Source: Campylobacterales bacterium
GTDB lineage: Bacteria; Campylobacterota; Campylobacteria; Campylobacterales; Sulfurimonadaceae
Reading direction: 5' to 3'
NCBI GenBank assembly: GCA_016938175.1
Contig: JAFGVE010000024.1
Span: 81,075-145,074 of the forward strand
Length of the DNA stretch: 64,000 nt
Both the position numbers and the translations under genes were made by a program. Positions within the stretch are counted from its first letter, which is position 1. Each line of letters starts with the position of its first letter. Positions 35,235 through 44,905 of the stretch are shown one piece after another. Below the pieces are notes generated by a model. That model saw only the letters and a program-made list of their open reading frames with translations, made no database searches and was not told where the DNA came from.

Positions 35235-38200
35235 ATGAAACAACTTCTCTCTATCATGGACTCCATGAAAACAATGGCTGTTCTTATGCTAATATTTGCA
35301 TTTTCAATTGGTTATGCAACTATAGTTGAGAATGACTTTGGGACAATGACAGCTAAGGCTGAAATATATAACGCTGTATGGTTTGAGATTCTTCTCTCTT
35401 TATTAGCGATAAATCTAACACTTAATATTTTTAAGTATAAGATGTACACTTCTGCAAAAGCTCCTATCTTTATTTTTCATCTCTCTTTTTTAGTTATTTT
35501 ACTTGGTGCATCAATTACGCGTTTTTTTGGTTATGAGGGTACGATGCATATTCGTGAAGGACAGACTGCTTCAAGTATGACAAGCAGTGATAACTACTTT
35601 AGTGTAACTGCAAGTGTAGGCAATGAAAAAGTAGAACATTCAGAAGTTGTTTATTTGTCCAAACGTAGAGAAAATAGACTTGATGCTTCTTTAATGATTG
35701 CTGGAAAACAAGTTGATGTGAAGCTTGTTGAGTATATTCCAGATGCGATTGAACAACTTGTAGAAGATGAGAATGGCAAAGCTGTAGTAAACATGATGGT
35801 AACTGCAGGTGAAAAAGGAAAGCCTTTAGCCCTGCAAGAGGGAAGTTTTTATGATGCGGGAACATTTATTTTAGATTTTGCATCTCAAGAGCAGTTTGAT
35901 AAGCCTGTCATAGGAATTTACCTTAAAGATGGCGAAGTGTTTATGAAGCATGAGATGCAACTCTCATACTTTAAAATGGATGACAGATCAAAAGGTAATC
36001 TAGCAGCAAACGATGCAGAAGTTTTTAACACCAGAGTACTTTACAGTACAGATTTAGGTAGTTTTGTTTTAAGAAGTTTTTTACCACATGCAAGTAAAAA
36101 AGTGGTGAGCGATCCTGATGCAAAAGCAAAATCAAATGGTCTTGAAGCATTTAAGTTTGCTGTTACAGTTGATGGAAAAACTGCACAGAGCTACGTTTAT
36201 GGGCGTAAAGGTGTTATTGGAGATGAATCTCATGCAGTTATTGATGGAGTAGATGTTCATATCTCTTATGGTGCTAAAGAGTTAGCATTACCATTTAAAA
36301 TTAAATTACTTGATTTCCAACTTGACCGTTATCCAGGTTCCATGAGTCCTGCATCATATGCGAGTGAAGTTATATTGATTGATAGTGAAGAGGGCTTAAC
36401 AATGCCATACAGAATTTTTATGAATAATATTCTTGAACATCGTGGATATAGATTTTTTCAAGCTTCGTATGACCAAGATGAGATGGGAACTGTTCTCTCT
36501 GTAAATAATGATCCTGGAACTCTTCCGTCTTATATTGGATATACGATGTTAGGACTTGGAATGTTTTGGTCACTTTTTTCAAGAAGACATAGATTTTCAA
36601 AACTTGCTGATAAGGCAAAAAAAGCGAGTGAGTCTAGAACTGTTGCTGCATTATTTGTAGCTTTTGCACTGGCACTTAGTACAACTCCGAGTGTTGCTGC
36701 TGATACACTTGATCCATCTATTAAAACAATTTTATCTTTTGATAAAGCTCATGCAGAGAAGTTTGGTAAATTAATTGTACAAGATACAAAAGGGCGTATG
36801 AAACCTATGGATACGCTTGCAACAGAGGTACTTGCAAAAATATACAGAGATTCCTCACTACAAGTTGGTAGCGAAAAACTTACACCAAACCAAGTAGTTC
36901 TTGGTATGATGATTCGTCCAGATATATATAGAAATATTAAAGTTATTAGAACAAAAGACCCTCTTATAAACGAGGCTATTGGTGCTCAAAAAGATGCAAA
37001 ATATGTCTCATTTGCACAGTTTTTTGAAGACCCTGAGGGAATTAGAGGTTATAAATTAGCAGAACAGGTTGATGAAGCTGCACGTAAAGAAGCAAAATAC
37101 AGAAATAAGTTTGATAAAGCAGTTTTAAAAGTAGATGAGCAGGTCAATGTTGTTTACATGGTATTTACAGGTTCATTACTCAAAATTTGGCCAAAGATTG
37201 ATGATGAAAATAACAAGTGGTTTGCGACGATTGAAGCACTGCAAAACTTTTCTGTAGAAGAGGGGAACGGACTTCGTGAAATTGCAATCAATTATTTTAC
37301 TTCTATAGATGATGCCTTGGCAAGCGGTAAATGGGATAGTAGTGATACGGCACTCTCTGAACTTGCCGAATATCAGAAAAAGTATGGCTCTGCTGTGTAT
37401 CCAAGTGATAACAAAATCGCTGCTGAGATGTTTTATAACCATGCGAATATTTTTGAAAGAATCTATCCATATTATCTGCTTATGGGATTTGTATTACTTA
37501 TTTTAAGTTTTACAAATATCATTAACCCTAAGTTTAAAATGGGATTTTTTACAAAAACTGCTCTGTATTTACTCATTGCATTTTTTGTTATACACACAAT
37601 TGGTCTTGCACTTCGTTGGTATATCTCAGGACACGCTCCTTGGTCAGATGGGTATGAGTCTATGATTTACATTGGATGGGCGACAGTTTTAGCAGGATTT
37701 ATCTTTTCAAAACGCTCACCAATTACACTTGCGGCTACAGCAATTTTAACAGGGCTTATTCTCTTTGTCGCACACTTAAACTGGATGAATCCTCAAGTGA
37801 CAAATTTAGTGCCTGTACTTAACTCTTACTGGCTAAGTATTCATGTAAGCATGATTACTGCTTCGTATGGCTTTTTAGGTCTTGGAGCACTTCTTGGTTT
37901 TATCACTTTGATACTCTTTATGGTGAGAACTACTAAAAATACAGAGCAGATAGCACTCTCGATTAAAGAGTTAAATGCCATCAATGAAATGAGTTTAATG
38001 GTTGGCTTAGTACTGCTTACTTTTGGTAACTTTTTAGGTGGAGTATGGGCTAATGAATCTTGGGGACGCTACTGGGGTTGGGATCCAAAAGAGACATGGG
38101 CACTTGTAACTATTTTAGTTTATGCAGTTGTAATTCACTTACGTTTTATTAAGAGTATTTACAGTGAATTTAACTTTAGTGTTATCTCGCTAATCTCATT

Positions 38201-38363
38201 TACGTCAGTGTTAATGACCTATTTTGGAGTAAATTACTATCTTGCAGGAATGCACTCGTATGCGAAAGGTGATCCGGTGCCAATTCCTGATTTTGTACCG
38301 GTAACATATACAGTTATTGCTATCATTATTGCTCTTGCCTTTAGAAATAGAAAAATCGCCTAA
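35235..38363 (+). CDS. ccsBA: Fused cytochrome c synthase CcsBA (ResB-CcsA)
   Basis: System II cytochrome c biogenesis protein of about 1042 residues. It moves haem across the membrane and attaches it to CXXCH motifs. The ATG at 35235 with AAAGG eight bases before it is preferred over an ATG 36 bases upstream. The ResB part (about 1-430) has early membrane helices, a large periplasmic domain and LPSYIGYTMLGLGMFWSLF near 425. A second periplasmic loop spans about 450-740. The CcsA part (about 745-1042) contains the WWD motif (ANESWGRYWGWDPKETWAL near 935) and conserved histidines. Its neighbours are a multihaem cytochrome and ferrochelatase, fitting haem handling. Confidence 0.94.
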   Translation: MKQLLSIMDSMKTMAVLMLIFAFSIGYATIVENDFGTMTAKAEIYNAVWFEILLSLLAINLTLNIFKYKMYTSAKAPIFIFHLSFLVILLGASITRFFGYEGTMHIREGQTASSMTSSDNYFSVTASVGNEKVEHSEVVYLSKRRENRLDASLMIAGKQVDVKLVEYIPDAIEQLVEDENGKAVVNMMVTAGEKGKPLALQEGSFYDAGTFILDFASQEQFDKPVIGIYLKDGEVFMKHEMQLSYFKMDDRSKGNLAANDAEVFNTRVLYSTDLGSFVLRSFLPHASKKVVSDPDAKAKSNGLEAFKFAVTVDGKTAQSYVYGRKGVIGDESHAVIDGVDVHISYGAKELALPFKIKLLDFQLDRYPGSMSPASYASEVILIDSEEGLTMPYRIFMNNILEHRGYRFFQASYDQDEMGTVLSVNNDPGTLPSYIGYTMLGLGMFWSLFSRRHRFSKLADKAKKASESRTVAALFVAFALALSTTPSVAADTLDPSIKTILSFDKAHAEKFGKLIVQDTKGRMKPMDTLATEVLAKIYRDSSLQVGSEKLTPNQVVLGMMIRPDIYRNIKVIRTKDPLINEAIGAQKDAKYVSFAQFFEDPEGIRGYKLAEQVDEAARKEAKYRNKFDKAVLKVDEQVNVVYMVFTGSLLKIWPKIDDENNKWFATIEALQNFSVEEGNGLREIAINYFTSIDDALASGKWDSSDTALSELAEYQKKYGSAVYPSDNKIAAEMFYNHANIFERIYPYYLLMGFVLLILSFTNIINPKFKMGFFTKTALYLLIAFFVIHTIGLALRWYISGHAPWSDGYESMIYIGWATVLAGFIFSKRSPITLAATAILTGLILFVAHLNWMNPQVTNLVPVLNSYWLSIHVSMITASYGFLGLGALLGFITLILFMVRTTKNTEQIALSIKELNAINEMSLMVGLVLLTFGNFLGGVWANESWGRYWGWDPKETWALVTILVYAVVIHLRFIKSIYSEFNFSVISLISFTSVLMTYFGVNYYLAGMHSYAKGDPVPIPDFVPVTYTVIAIIIALAFRNRKIA

Positions 38364-38372
38364 GGGAGAGTG

Positions 38373-39077
38373 ATGGAGTTTAGTGGTTTTGGAAAAGGCG
38401 CACTTGCTTTTTTAAAACAAATTCAAAAAAATAACAACAAAGAGTGGTTTGAAGCACATAAAGATGAGTATCAACAACTTATTTTAGAGCCTTCTCGTAC
38501 TTTTGTTGTTGAGATGGGTGAACATCTACAAGCCCTAGTTCCCACAATTAATGCAGAGCCAAAAATAAATAAATCTCTTTATAGAATTTACCGTGACACA
38601 CGTCGTATGGGTGCAAATAAAGCACCTATTAAACATCGTATTGGAGTTATTTTTTGGCAAGGAAGAACAAAACGTATGCAAAGTTCTGCTTTTTATATGC
38701 ATTTTTCTCCAGATGAGCTTATGGTAGCTGTTGGGGTACGTTGGTTTGAAAAGCCTATGCTTGATGCTTTTAGGGAGTATATTTTAGATGACACTAGACG
38801 TACAAAGCTTTGGAATATACTTCAAGATATTAAAGCAAAAGATAGTGATTATACACATTTAGAAAAAGGGTATAAACGTTATCCAAGAGGTTTTAATGCA
38901 GAGATGGAGCATGCGGACTTGAGTCTCTACAAAGGAATGGCTACGTTTAAGAGGCTAAACCCAGACTTAATCACAGATGGTGAAGCGCTTATAGATACTC
39001 TTTATAAGATATATGAGGATATGCTTCCTTTACAAGAGTTTATGTACGAAGTTAGTTTAGGTGTAAAAGAGGATTAA
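38373..39077 (+). CDS. DUF2461 family protein
   Basis: A 234-residue protein of the DUF2461/TIGR02453 family. It begins FSGFGKGALAFLKQIQKNNNKEW and contains RIYRDTRRMGANKAPIKHRIG near 72-92, the family's most conserved block, and YMHFSPDELMVAVGV near 110. Biochemical function is not known. The start at 38373 (ATG) is preferred over an overlapping GTG three bases earlier because AGGGAG is better spaced for it. It is cotranscribed with ccsBA (nine-base gap) and hemH (seven-base gap), but nothing in the protein shows a haem role. Confidence 0.85.
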   Translation: MEFSGFGKGALAFLKQIQKNNNKEWFEAHKDEYQQLILEPSRTFVVEMGEHLQALVPTINAEPKINKSLYRIYRDTRRMGANKAPIKHRIGVIFWQGRTKRMQSSAFYMHFSPDELMVAVGVRWFEKPMLDAFREYILDDTRRTKLWNILQDIKAKDSDYTHLEKGYKRYPRGFNAEMEHADLSLYKGMATFKRLNPDLITDGEALIDTLYKIYEDMLPLQEFMYEVSLGVKED

Positions 39078-39084
39078 ATTAGAT

Positions 39085-40035
39085 ATGGCAAAAGAGGCGA
39101 TAGTTTTACTCAATATGGGTGGTCCAAATAACCTTAGTGAGGTAGAACTCTTTTTAAAAAACATGTTTTCAGATGAGAACATTCTCACTATGAAGAGTAA
39201 TCTCTTACGTAAGTTTGTTGGTGGAATGATAGTCTTTACACGAACAGAATCTTCTCAGGAGATATATCGTGAACTTGGTGGAAAGTCTCCAATAGTTGGA
39301 CATACAAAAAATCTTGTGTCTAAAATGCAAAAGAGGCTAGGAGAAGATGTTATCGTTGATTTTGCGATGCGTTATACTCCACCTTTTGCAAATGAGGTTA
39401 TAGAGAGATTAAATGCGCAAGAGGTTGAAAAGATTTATCTTATTCCTCTGTATCCACAGTTCTCAACAACAACGACGAAGTCTTCTTTAGAGGATTTTGA
39501 AGAGACATACCATGATATGAGTGGAAATGCTATTTTAGTTGAGATAAAACACTTTTTTGAAAATAAAACATATAATAAAGCCATATTGGAAAGTATCAAA
39601 AATAGTGTCGGCTCAGATGATTATAATGATTTTGACATTATCTTCTCAGCACATGGCTTACCTCAAAAAATTGTAGATGCAGGTGATGTGTATCAGAGAC
39701 ATGTAGAGAAACATGTTGCAATTTTAGAGAAGATGCTTGAAGAAGAGGGCATGAATTTTCATAAGTCGCATCTTGCTTACCAGTCTAAAGTTGGTCCAAT
39801 GGCATGGTTGACACCTTCACTTGAAGACAAACTTAAAACAGTACGAAATCGTGGAGTTATTATTTTTCCTATAGCCTTTACTATAGATAACTCAGAGACA
39901 GATTTTGAACTAGAAATAGAGTATAGAGAAGTGGCAGAAGAGTTGGGTTTTAAAGAGTATAGGGTGTGTAGATGTCCTAATGATAGTGATACTTTTGTAG
40001 ATGCACTTTTAGAGATATACGAGAAGATGAAGTAA
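39085..40035 (+). CDS. hemH: Ferrochelatase
   Basis: Inserts Fe2+ into protoporphyrin IX (or the coproporphyrin form) as the last step of haem synthesis; 316 residues, normal for the family. Motifs: IVLLNMGGPNNLSEVELFLKNMF at the N-terminus, IYLIPLYPQFSTTTTKS near 113-129, FSAHGLPQKIV near 190-200 with the conserved metal-site histidine, and AYQSKVGPMAWLTPS near 232-246. IIFPIAFTIDNSETDFELEIEY near 260-280 carries the second acidic site. A cluster CRCPND near 298 may bind iron-sulfur or zinc in some relatives; here only two cysteines are seen. The stop overlaps the HAD gene start (TAATG). Confidence 0.96.
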   Translation: MAKEAIVLLNMGGPNNLSEVELFLKNMFSDENILTMKSNLLRKFVGGMIVFTRTESSQEIYRELGGKSPIVGHTKNLVSKMQKRLGEDVIVDFAMRYTPPFANEVIERLNAQEVEKIYLIPLYPQFSTTTTKSSLEDFEETYHDMSGNAILVEIKHFFENKTYNKAILESIKNSVGSDDYNDFDIIFSAHGLPQKIVDAGDVYQRHVEKHVAILEKMLEEEGMNFHKSHLAYQSKVGPMAWLTPSLEDKLKTVRNRGVIIFPIAFTIDNSETDFELEIEYREVAEELGFKEYRVCRCPNDSDTFVDALLEIYEKMK

Positions 40036-40667
40036 TGCAAAAGATTATTATATTTGACATGGATGGCACACTTATTGATTCAAAAAAAGATATTACTGTA
40101 TCTATTAATCATGTAAGAGAGATACGCCATAATCTTCCACCACTAAGTGAAGCTTTTGTAGTTGAAGCTATCAACATGGAAGTGAGAAACTTACCAAAAC
40201 TTTTTTACGGTACAGAGACATATGAAAAGCCAGATATGATAGCTTTTGAGTCTCATTATGAGCAGCAGTGTACACAGAGTCCTTATCTTTATGATGGTAT
40301 TTTAGAGATGTTAGAACGATTAAAAGATGAAAACGTAAATCTTTCTGTAGCAACTAATGCTCCGACAAAATTTGCTCTGAGAATGTTAAGTTCTCTAGGT
40401 GTTGCAAAACATTTTGATGAGATAGTTGGTGCTGACAGAGTGAGTGCATCAAAGCCAAGTCCTGAAATGATTACCAAAATACTTGATGTTTATAAATATG
40501 ATAAAAGTAGAGATATGGCATGGATGGTTGGAGATAACTCAAAAGATATGCTGAGTGCAAAAAACGCAGGTATAGATGCACTTTTTGCAACATGGGGATT
40601 TACACCGGATGCTCAACACCATACACTGCTAAGCCATCCAAGTGACTTGATGAAAATAGTTTTATAA
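40035..40667 (+). CDS. HAD-superfamily phosphatase (phosphoglycolate phosphatase-like)
   Basis: A 210-residue HAD hydrolase of subfamily IA. Motif I is IIFDMDGTLIDSKKD at residues 4-18 with both catalytic aspartates, motif II is VATNAPTKFALRML near 104, motif III lysine is in SASKPSPEMI near 139, and motif IV is WMVGDNSKDMLSAKNAG near 158-174. The cap domain covers about 18-85. The start codon overlaps the hemH stop, so translation is coupled. Known relatives act on phosphoglycolate, pyrophosphate or sugar phosphates; substrate here is not determined. Confidence 0.88.
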   Translation: MQKIIIFDMDGTLIDSKKDITVSINHVREIRHNLPPLSEAFVVEAINMEVRNLPKLFYGTETYEKPDMIAFESHYEQQCTQSPYLYDGILEMLERLKDENVNLSVATNAPTKFALRMLSSLGVAKHFDEIVGADRVSASKPSPEMITKILDVYKYDKSRDMAWMVGDNSKDMLSAKNAGIDALFATWGFTPDAQHHTLLSHPSDLMKIVL

Positions 40668-40677
40668 AAAAATATGA

Positions 40678-40683
40678 TAGAAT
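40678..40683 (+). promoter_or_regulatory. Candidate -10 box before the coiled-coil membrane protein gene
   Basis: TAGAAT, partly overlapping TATGAT at 40673-40678, lies 27 bases before the ATG. Either could serve as -10; no clear -35. Confidence 0.3.
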
Positions 40684-40710
40684 AGTTCATCTTAACTATG
40701 AGGGGACTCC

Positions 40711-41964
40711 ATGTTTGACAACGAACTTATCGTCGCGTTTGTTTTTATGGCTCTTCTTTTTCTTCGTCAAATAGCAATTTTAAAACAACCAAATAAATTA
40801 AACTATGCTCCTTTAATGCTTGGTATCGGTGCCATAGGAAGTGTTGTACATTTTATATTGCAGCCAGATAGTGTTAATGTGATTCTTGCACTAAAAGAGT
40901 CACTCTTTCCTCTTTTAGTAGCACTCTTTTTATACATTGTAATGAATATTTTACATCAGACAAGACAATCTGAAATAGCTAAAGCACAGAGTGAATTTTC
41001 CAAGGTATTAGTAGGAGAAGTTTCTCAGTTAAAAGAGTTTATTTTAGAACTTGAAAACCGATTAAATGCAGCACATGAAGAGGAACGTGCTCTGCAAGAG
41101 GAGATGCGTAAAAAGTTTCAAGATGATATAAAAGCACTCGATACTATTAAAATTAATCAAGCAAAATTTACAGAAAAATTTGATGCTGTAGAGTCCTGGC
41201 ATAAGAGTGTCAATAACTCCTTTAAATACTTTAGCGAAGTACAGCTTCCAGAGCTTGATGATGTTGTGCATAAGCATATAGATATACTCCGCGTTGCCGA
41301 ACAAGACCACTACAATAAATTAAGCGGTGTGTTACAAAAAGCAGTAGAGAGCAGAGGAGATATTCAAGTGCATTTAAATGGGCTCAAAGAGACCTTAGAG
41401 AGTATGCACTCGCTCTCCAACGATATATCTAAAACTATTTCAAATAAAACACTTGAGAGACTCTCTGGTGTAAGTAAGGCATTTGAGTCACAACTTTTGA
41501 ATTTAAAGTCACACACAGAAAGTACAACAACTTCACTCTCAGAGAGTGAAACAAAACTTCAAGCTATACGAAATCAGAGTGAAATGATAATGCAGCAAAT
41601 GGTGTTGTCATCGAAAAAAATGGATGAGTTAGAGAAAAAAAATAGTGGTTTATTTGATGTCTATTCAACACTCAGAGAGCTAGTGGCAGATGTTGAAGCA
41701 GTGAAGTCAGATTATGTAAAAGCGCAATCACGTCTTGCTAATCTCATTAGTGAGTTAGAGATGTCAAAAGATGAACAAGTCACAGATATGAAACGTAAAG
41801 TCGATGATTTAAGTGAGGTTCTCACACAAAAAATTGAGGACTCTTTAGAAAAACTGCATAAGCATTATCATATAGCGGGTGAAGATCTTACAGATAGTGT
41901 AAAAATGCTCTCGAAACGTGCTCAATTTCAAAAAGGATATATACAAGAGAAAAAAGAGGATTAG
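40711..41964 (+). CDS. Membrane-anchored coiled-coil protein of unknown function
   Basis: A 417-residue protein with three hydrophobic segments near the N-terminus (about 6-22, 34-52 and 62-82). A long, charged, mostly helical cytoplasmic or periplasmic part (about 90-410) follows, with heptad-like stretches such as KEFILELENRLNAAHEEERALQ and later KLQAIRNQSEMIMQQMVLS. The architecture recalls methyl-accepting or RmuC-like scaffolds, but no signature domain is visible. The stop overlaps the stop of the oppositely oriented gene by four bases. Function unknown. GAGGGGAC-type Shine-Dalgarno precedes the ATG. Confidence 0.75.
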   Translation: MFDNELIVAFVFMALLFLRQIAILKQPNKLNYAPLMLGIGAIGSVVHFILQPDSVNVILALKESLFPLLVALFLYIVMNILHQTRQSEIAKAQSEFSKVLVGEVSQLKEFILELENRLNAAHEEERALQEEMRKKFQDDIKALDTIKINQAKFTEKFDAVESWHKSVNNSFKYFSEVQLPELDDVVHKHIDILRVAEQDHYNKLSGVLQKAVESRGDIQVHLNGLKETLESMHSLSNDISKTISNKTLERLSGVSKAFESQLLNLKSHTESTTTSLSESETKLQAIRNQSEMIMQQMVLSSKKMDELEKKNSGLFDVYSTLRELVADVEAVKSDYVKAQSRLANLISELEMSKDEQVTDMKRKVDDLSEVLTQKIEDSLEKLHKHYHIAGEDLTDSVKMLSKRAQFQKGYIQEKKED

Positions 41965-43529
41965 TAGATAAGAATTGGTCGTAGTGCATCAAAACTCATA
42001 TTTGCGTAGTATCGGTAGACATTTTCTTCATTGTATCTCTCTTTTTTCATCATTCTTTTTTGTAAAAAATCAGCTGAAATTAGTGTAAGCAGTGGCGTTT
42101 TTATAGCTGGATAGAACTCATCGTTTATTAGAATATCCCCTCCAATTATAGAAGCAAATAGTGGAAAAGAAGGAGGTGTTGAGTAGCCAATAAGATGGTA
42201 AACCCCTTTTATAATCTCCGCTATACTTTTTTCTGAATACTTTTGCAATAGCTGTATATCTACGAGTTCGAGTATACCTCCACGCTCTTCTTCATCATTT
42301 AAAAGTTCCTTAGTGAGATGTTCAAAACCCTTATTTTGTGTATAGTCAACTCCAAAAAGTGGATAAAAACGTTCACGCAGTACTCGATAGAGTTGTGGAG
42401 AGAGTTGCTTACGGAGAGCATCTTCTGTGGAGTGTAATGGCTCAGAATGTCTGTCTGTCTTATATGCACAAATCAAGTAGTTAAATTCGAGTGTGGCAAC
42501 TGCTTCGACATCTCCGTCAAAGTAGTTTTTTGCAACAGTTACAAAGAGTTTTGCCGGCGTCGCTTTGTAGTTAAGTGTCTTCGCCTGTGCTTCACTTTCA
42601 AGCTTTGCCCAAAGAGCAACACCATACTTTCTAGAGTGATTTTCCTCATCACCACGTTTAAAAAAGTTATCTTCATAGAGGTTGATAAAGTCTTTTGCAT
42701 ATTTTCCATGGTATAAGGTAAGAGCTTTATACTCTTCAAGCTTATATGCCTTTAACTCTTTCTCAAACAAGTAATAAATTTGTAGTAATCTATAGGCAAA
42801 ATCTTCTTCAGCTTCTTGTAGTATACTCTGGAGAAGTTGGGCAGTATGAAAAAACTCTTCTTTACTTTCTTGGCTTACTCCTATAGCATTAGCTGCTTTA
42901 TGTATTTCGTTTTCTGGGACTGCTTGGCTCTTTTGAATTATTCTGTTTATATACTCTATGAAGCATAAAACTTCATCGTCTAAAAGTTCTGACTGGCACT
43001 CTGAAAAGTGAGTTTTGAGTTTCTCTATTTGTAAAAGTTCTGTGTCTTTGTACATGCTCTCTTTTCTATAGTTGTACGTCGAAACATTTTTAATGTACTT
43101 GAGTGACGAGTTGAGCATATTAGAGGGAAGATAATGGTTTAGGTTGGTGCTTGTTTCATTTTCCAATGTTTCTAGTGTCAGCTTGGGAAGAGGAAAGTTA
43201 AGGTTTTCTATAGTTAAACGTGGGTCTTTATAAGACTCTTTTCTTTCTAAATAAAGTTCGTAAATTTTATCATTGTATTCAGTTTGTGTGAGACCTGTTA
43301 ATTCTTCTGTTGCTTTTTGGAGAGCCGTTTGAAAATCAAGTTCTACTTTTTGACAGAGTAGTTCTCTGGCTTTATCCTGTAGTTCATAAAAGCTTGTGTA
43401 GTTAAAGAGTTTTATCTCTGTAGGAGAGTGGGGCACAAAAACACTCTTACTTACCTCTTTTCTAACTTTATGTGTATTTGAAGAGTAACTTGCATCAAAG
43501 AGTTGTTTTTTTATATCTTCTTCTCGCAA
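41961..43529 (-). CDS. Conserved-looking hypothetical protein in the chemotaxis operon
   Basis: A 522-residue soluble protein, mostly helical and rich in Glu, Leu and Lys, without signal peptide, membrane segment or recognised motif. It is the last gene of a minus-strand set: MCP, CheB, CheR, then this one after a 15-base gap. Hydrophobic LKTPLLTLISADFL and PSFPLFASIIGGDIL blocks lie near the C-terminus. The operon context suggests a link with chemoreceptor function, but nothing in the sequence proves it. No known family was recognised. Confidence 0.7.
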   Translation of the reverse strand: MREEDIKKQLFDASYSSNTHKVRKEVSKSVFVPHSPTEIKLFNYTSFYELQDKARELLCQKVELDFQTALQKATEELTGLTQTEYNDKIYELYLERKESYKDPRLTIENLNFPLPKLTLETLENETSTNLNHYLPSNMLNSSLKYIKNVSTYNYRKESMYKDTELLQIEKLKTHFSECQSELLDDEVLCFIEYINRIIQKSQAVPENEIHKAANAIGVSQESKEEFFHTAQLLQSILQEAEEDFAYRLLQIYYLFEKELKAYKLEEYKALTLYHGKYAKDFINLYEDNFFKRGDEENHSRKYGVALWAKLESEAQAKTLNYKATPAKLFVTVAKNYFDGDVEAVATLEFNYLICAYKTDRHSEPLHSTEDALRKQLSPQLYRVLRERFYPLFGVDYTQNKGFEHLTKELLNDEEERGGILELVDIQLLQKYSEKSIAEIIKGVYHLIGYSTPPSFPLFASIIGGDILINDEFYPAIKTPLLTLISADFLQKRMMKKERYNEENVYRYYANMSFDALRPILIY

Positions 43530-43544
43530 TGTAACTCCTGTATA

Positions 43545-44324
43545 TTAAAAAAGATCGGCGTGTCCAAAGAAGATTTTTTTACTTCGGTCTTTGAGCATAG
43601 ACTCAAGTATTGAACGTGCTTTTAGTTTTGTTTGAGCATCAAAATATATCAACATATTTCTTGAAAATATATAATCAAATTTTTCTAGTTTTGTAAATTT
43701 ATCCTCAAAGATGTTAAATACTTTAAACTCGACAAGTGTTTTGATATGAGATTTCACACTAAATGTATTGCCTTCTTGAACAAAGTATCTCTCTCGTAGC
43801 TCCTCTGAGAGATTACGCATATTTCTCTCTTTATATAGAGCTGTTTGCGCTTTTTTAATAGCATCAGAGTTTATATCAATCCCAACAATTTCAAAACTGC
43901 TTTGTGTAACTCCTGCTTCTAAAAGTGCAATGGCTATAGAATAACTCTCTTCACCAGTTGCGCAAGGCGCACATAAAATTCGTACTTTTTTGGACTCTTG
44001 TTGTATAAGTGAAACGAGTTCGGCTATTTGGCTAAACTCTCTGTAAAAAAATGTTTCATTTGTTGTCAGCCTGTTAATGAGCTCTTGTTTGAGTGCCTCA
44101 TCACGCTCTATTCGTTCAAGGAGCTCTTTATAAGAGTATATATCTCTGGCTTGACAAAAACTCTTAGCTTTTGAGTTAAGTATGGAAATCTGTTTATCAA
44201 AGGTTACACCTGTAAGACTTTCAAAATATTTTGCAATAGTTTCTATGTTTGAAAAGTCTTCGTACTTTTTATTTTGAGGATTGTTTGTAGTCTCTTCTTT
44301 ACTCTTAAATAACCATGAAAACAT
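43545..44324 (-). CDS. cheR: Chemotaxis protein methyltransferase CheR
   Basis: Uses S-adenosylmethionine to methylate glutamates of chemoreceptors; 259 residues from the ATG at 44324. That start forms TAATG with the CheB stop and has GGAG at good spacing; a GTG six bases earlier lacks spacing. The N-terminal helical domain (about 25-95) ends in LTTNETFFYREFSQ, the family signature. The SAM site is VRILCAPCATGEESYSIAIAL near 115-135, followed by IVGIDINSDAI near 148. FDYIFSRNMLIYFD near 215 is the catalytic-side block. The first 20 residues are variable and may not be part of the fold. Companion of a receiver-less CheB and an MCP in one operon. Confidence 0.93.
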   Translation of the reverse strand: MFSWLFKSKEETTNNPQNKKYEDFSNIETIAKYFESLTGVTFDKQISILNSKAKSFCQARDIYSYKELLERIERDEALKQELINRLTTNETFFYREFSQIAELVSLIQQESKKVRILCAPCATGEESYSIAIALLEAGVTQSSFEIVGIDINSDAIKKAQTALYKERNMRNLSEELRERYFVQEGNTFSVKSHIKTLVEFKVFNIFEDKFTKLEKFDYIFSRNMLIYFDAQTKLKARSILESMLKDRSKKIFFGHADLF

Positions 44325-44905
44325 TAACACTCTCCAAACTTTTGTATAGCTGTAATTATCGCTTGTAAATCCAATATTTCTATATTTGGAACTTTCTCTT
44401 TTGCACGTGCTGGCATACCGTATACAACTGCTGTTTTTTCACTCTCTCCTAGGCATTGTACACCATTTTTAGCGAGAGCTACACATCCATCAACACCATC
44501 ATCACCAATCCCGGTTAGTATAATCGCCAAAAGGTCTGCTGTCTTTTTAATGATAGTAGCAGAGTGAAATAGGTAGTCAATTTCTGGATTAAAACGTGCA
44601 TCATGTTTACTCTCAACGTGAAAGAGTAAGTTGAAATCTCTGTGTATGAGACTACATCTCTGTGTAACTATATACACTTTTCCTTTTTCTACATATGAAC
44701 CATCTTTTACAAGCTCTATAGTGTGGTTTGTTTTTAGAGAGAGTCTTTGTACAAAACTAGGGAGGAATTCCTGTCCCATATGCTGTGCAATTATAAGTGT
44801 GAAACAGAGAGGTTTTTGGAGTGCTAGGAGTATTTTTTCTATATGTGCAGGTCCTCCCGTAGAGGCACCTATGAGCACAATTTTATTATGTTCTAAAGAG
44901 TTCAA
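44324..44905 (-). CDS. cheB: CheB-type methylesterase without receiver domain
   Basis: Removes methyl groups from chemoreceptor glutamates. At 193 residues it has only the esterase domain: the catalytic triad is S15 ([10 protein letters not shown]), H42 (IIAQHMG) and D136 ([10 protein letters not shown]). The usual N-terminal phosphoacceptor receiver domain is absent, as in several Campylobacterota CheB proteins, so CheA phosphorylation cannot directly control it. The start overlaps the end of the MCP gene by 20 bases, and its stop overlaps the cheR start. It could be constitutively active or controlled by binding to the co-encoded receptor. Confidence 0.92.
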   Translation of the reverse strand: MNSLEHNKIVLIGASTGGPAHIEKILLALQKPLCFTLIIAQHMGQEFLPSFVQRLSLKTNHTIELVKDGSYVEKGKVYIVTQRCSLIHRDFNLLFHVESKHDARFNPEIDYLFHSATIIKKTADLLAIILTGIGDDGVDGCVALAKNGVQCLGESEKTAVVYGMPARAKEKVPNIEILDLQAIITAIQKFGEC

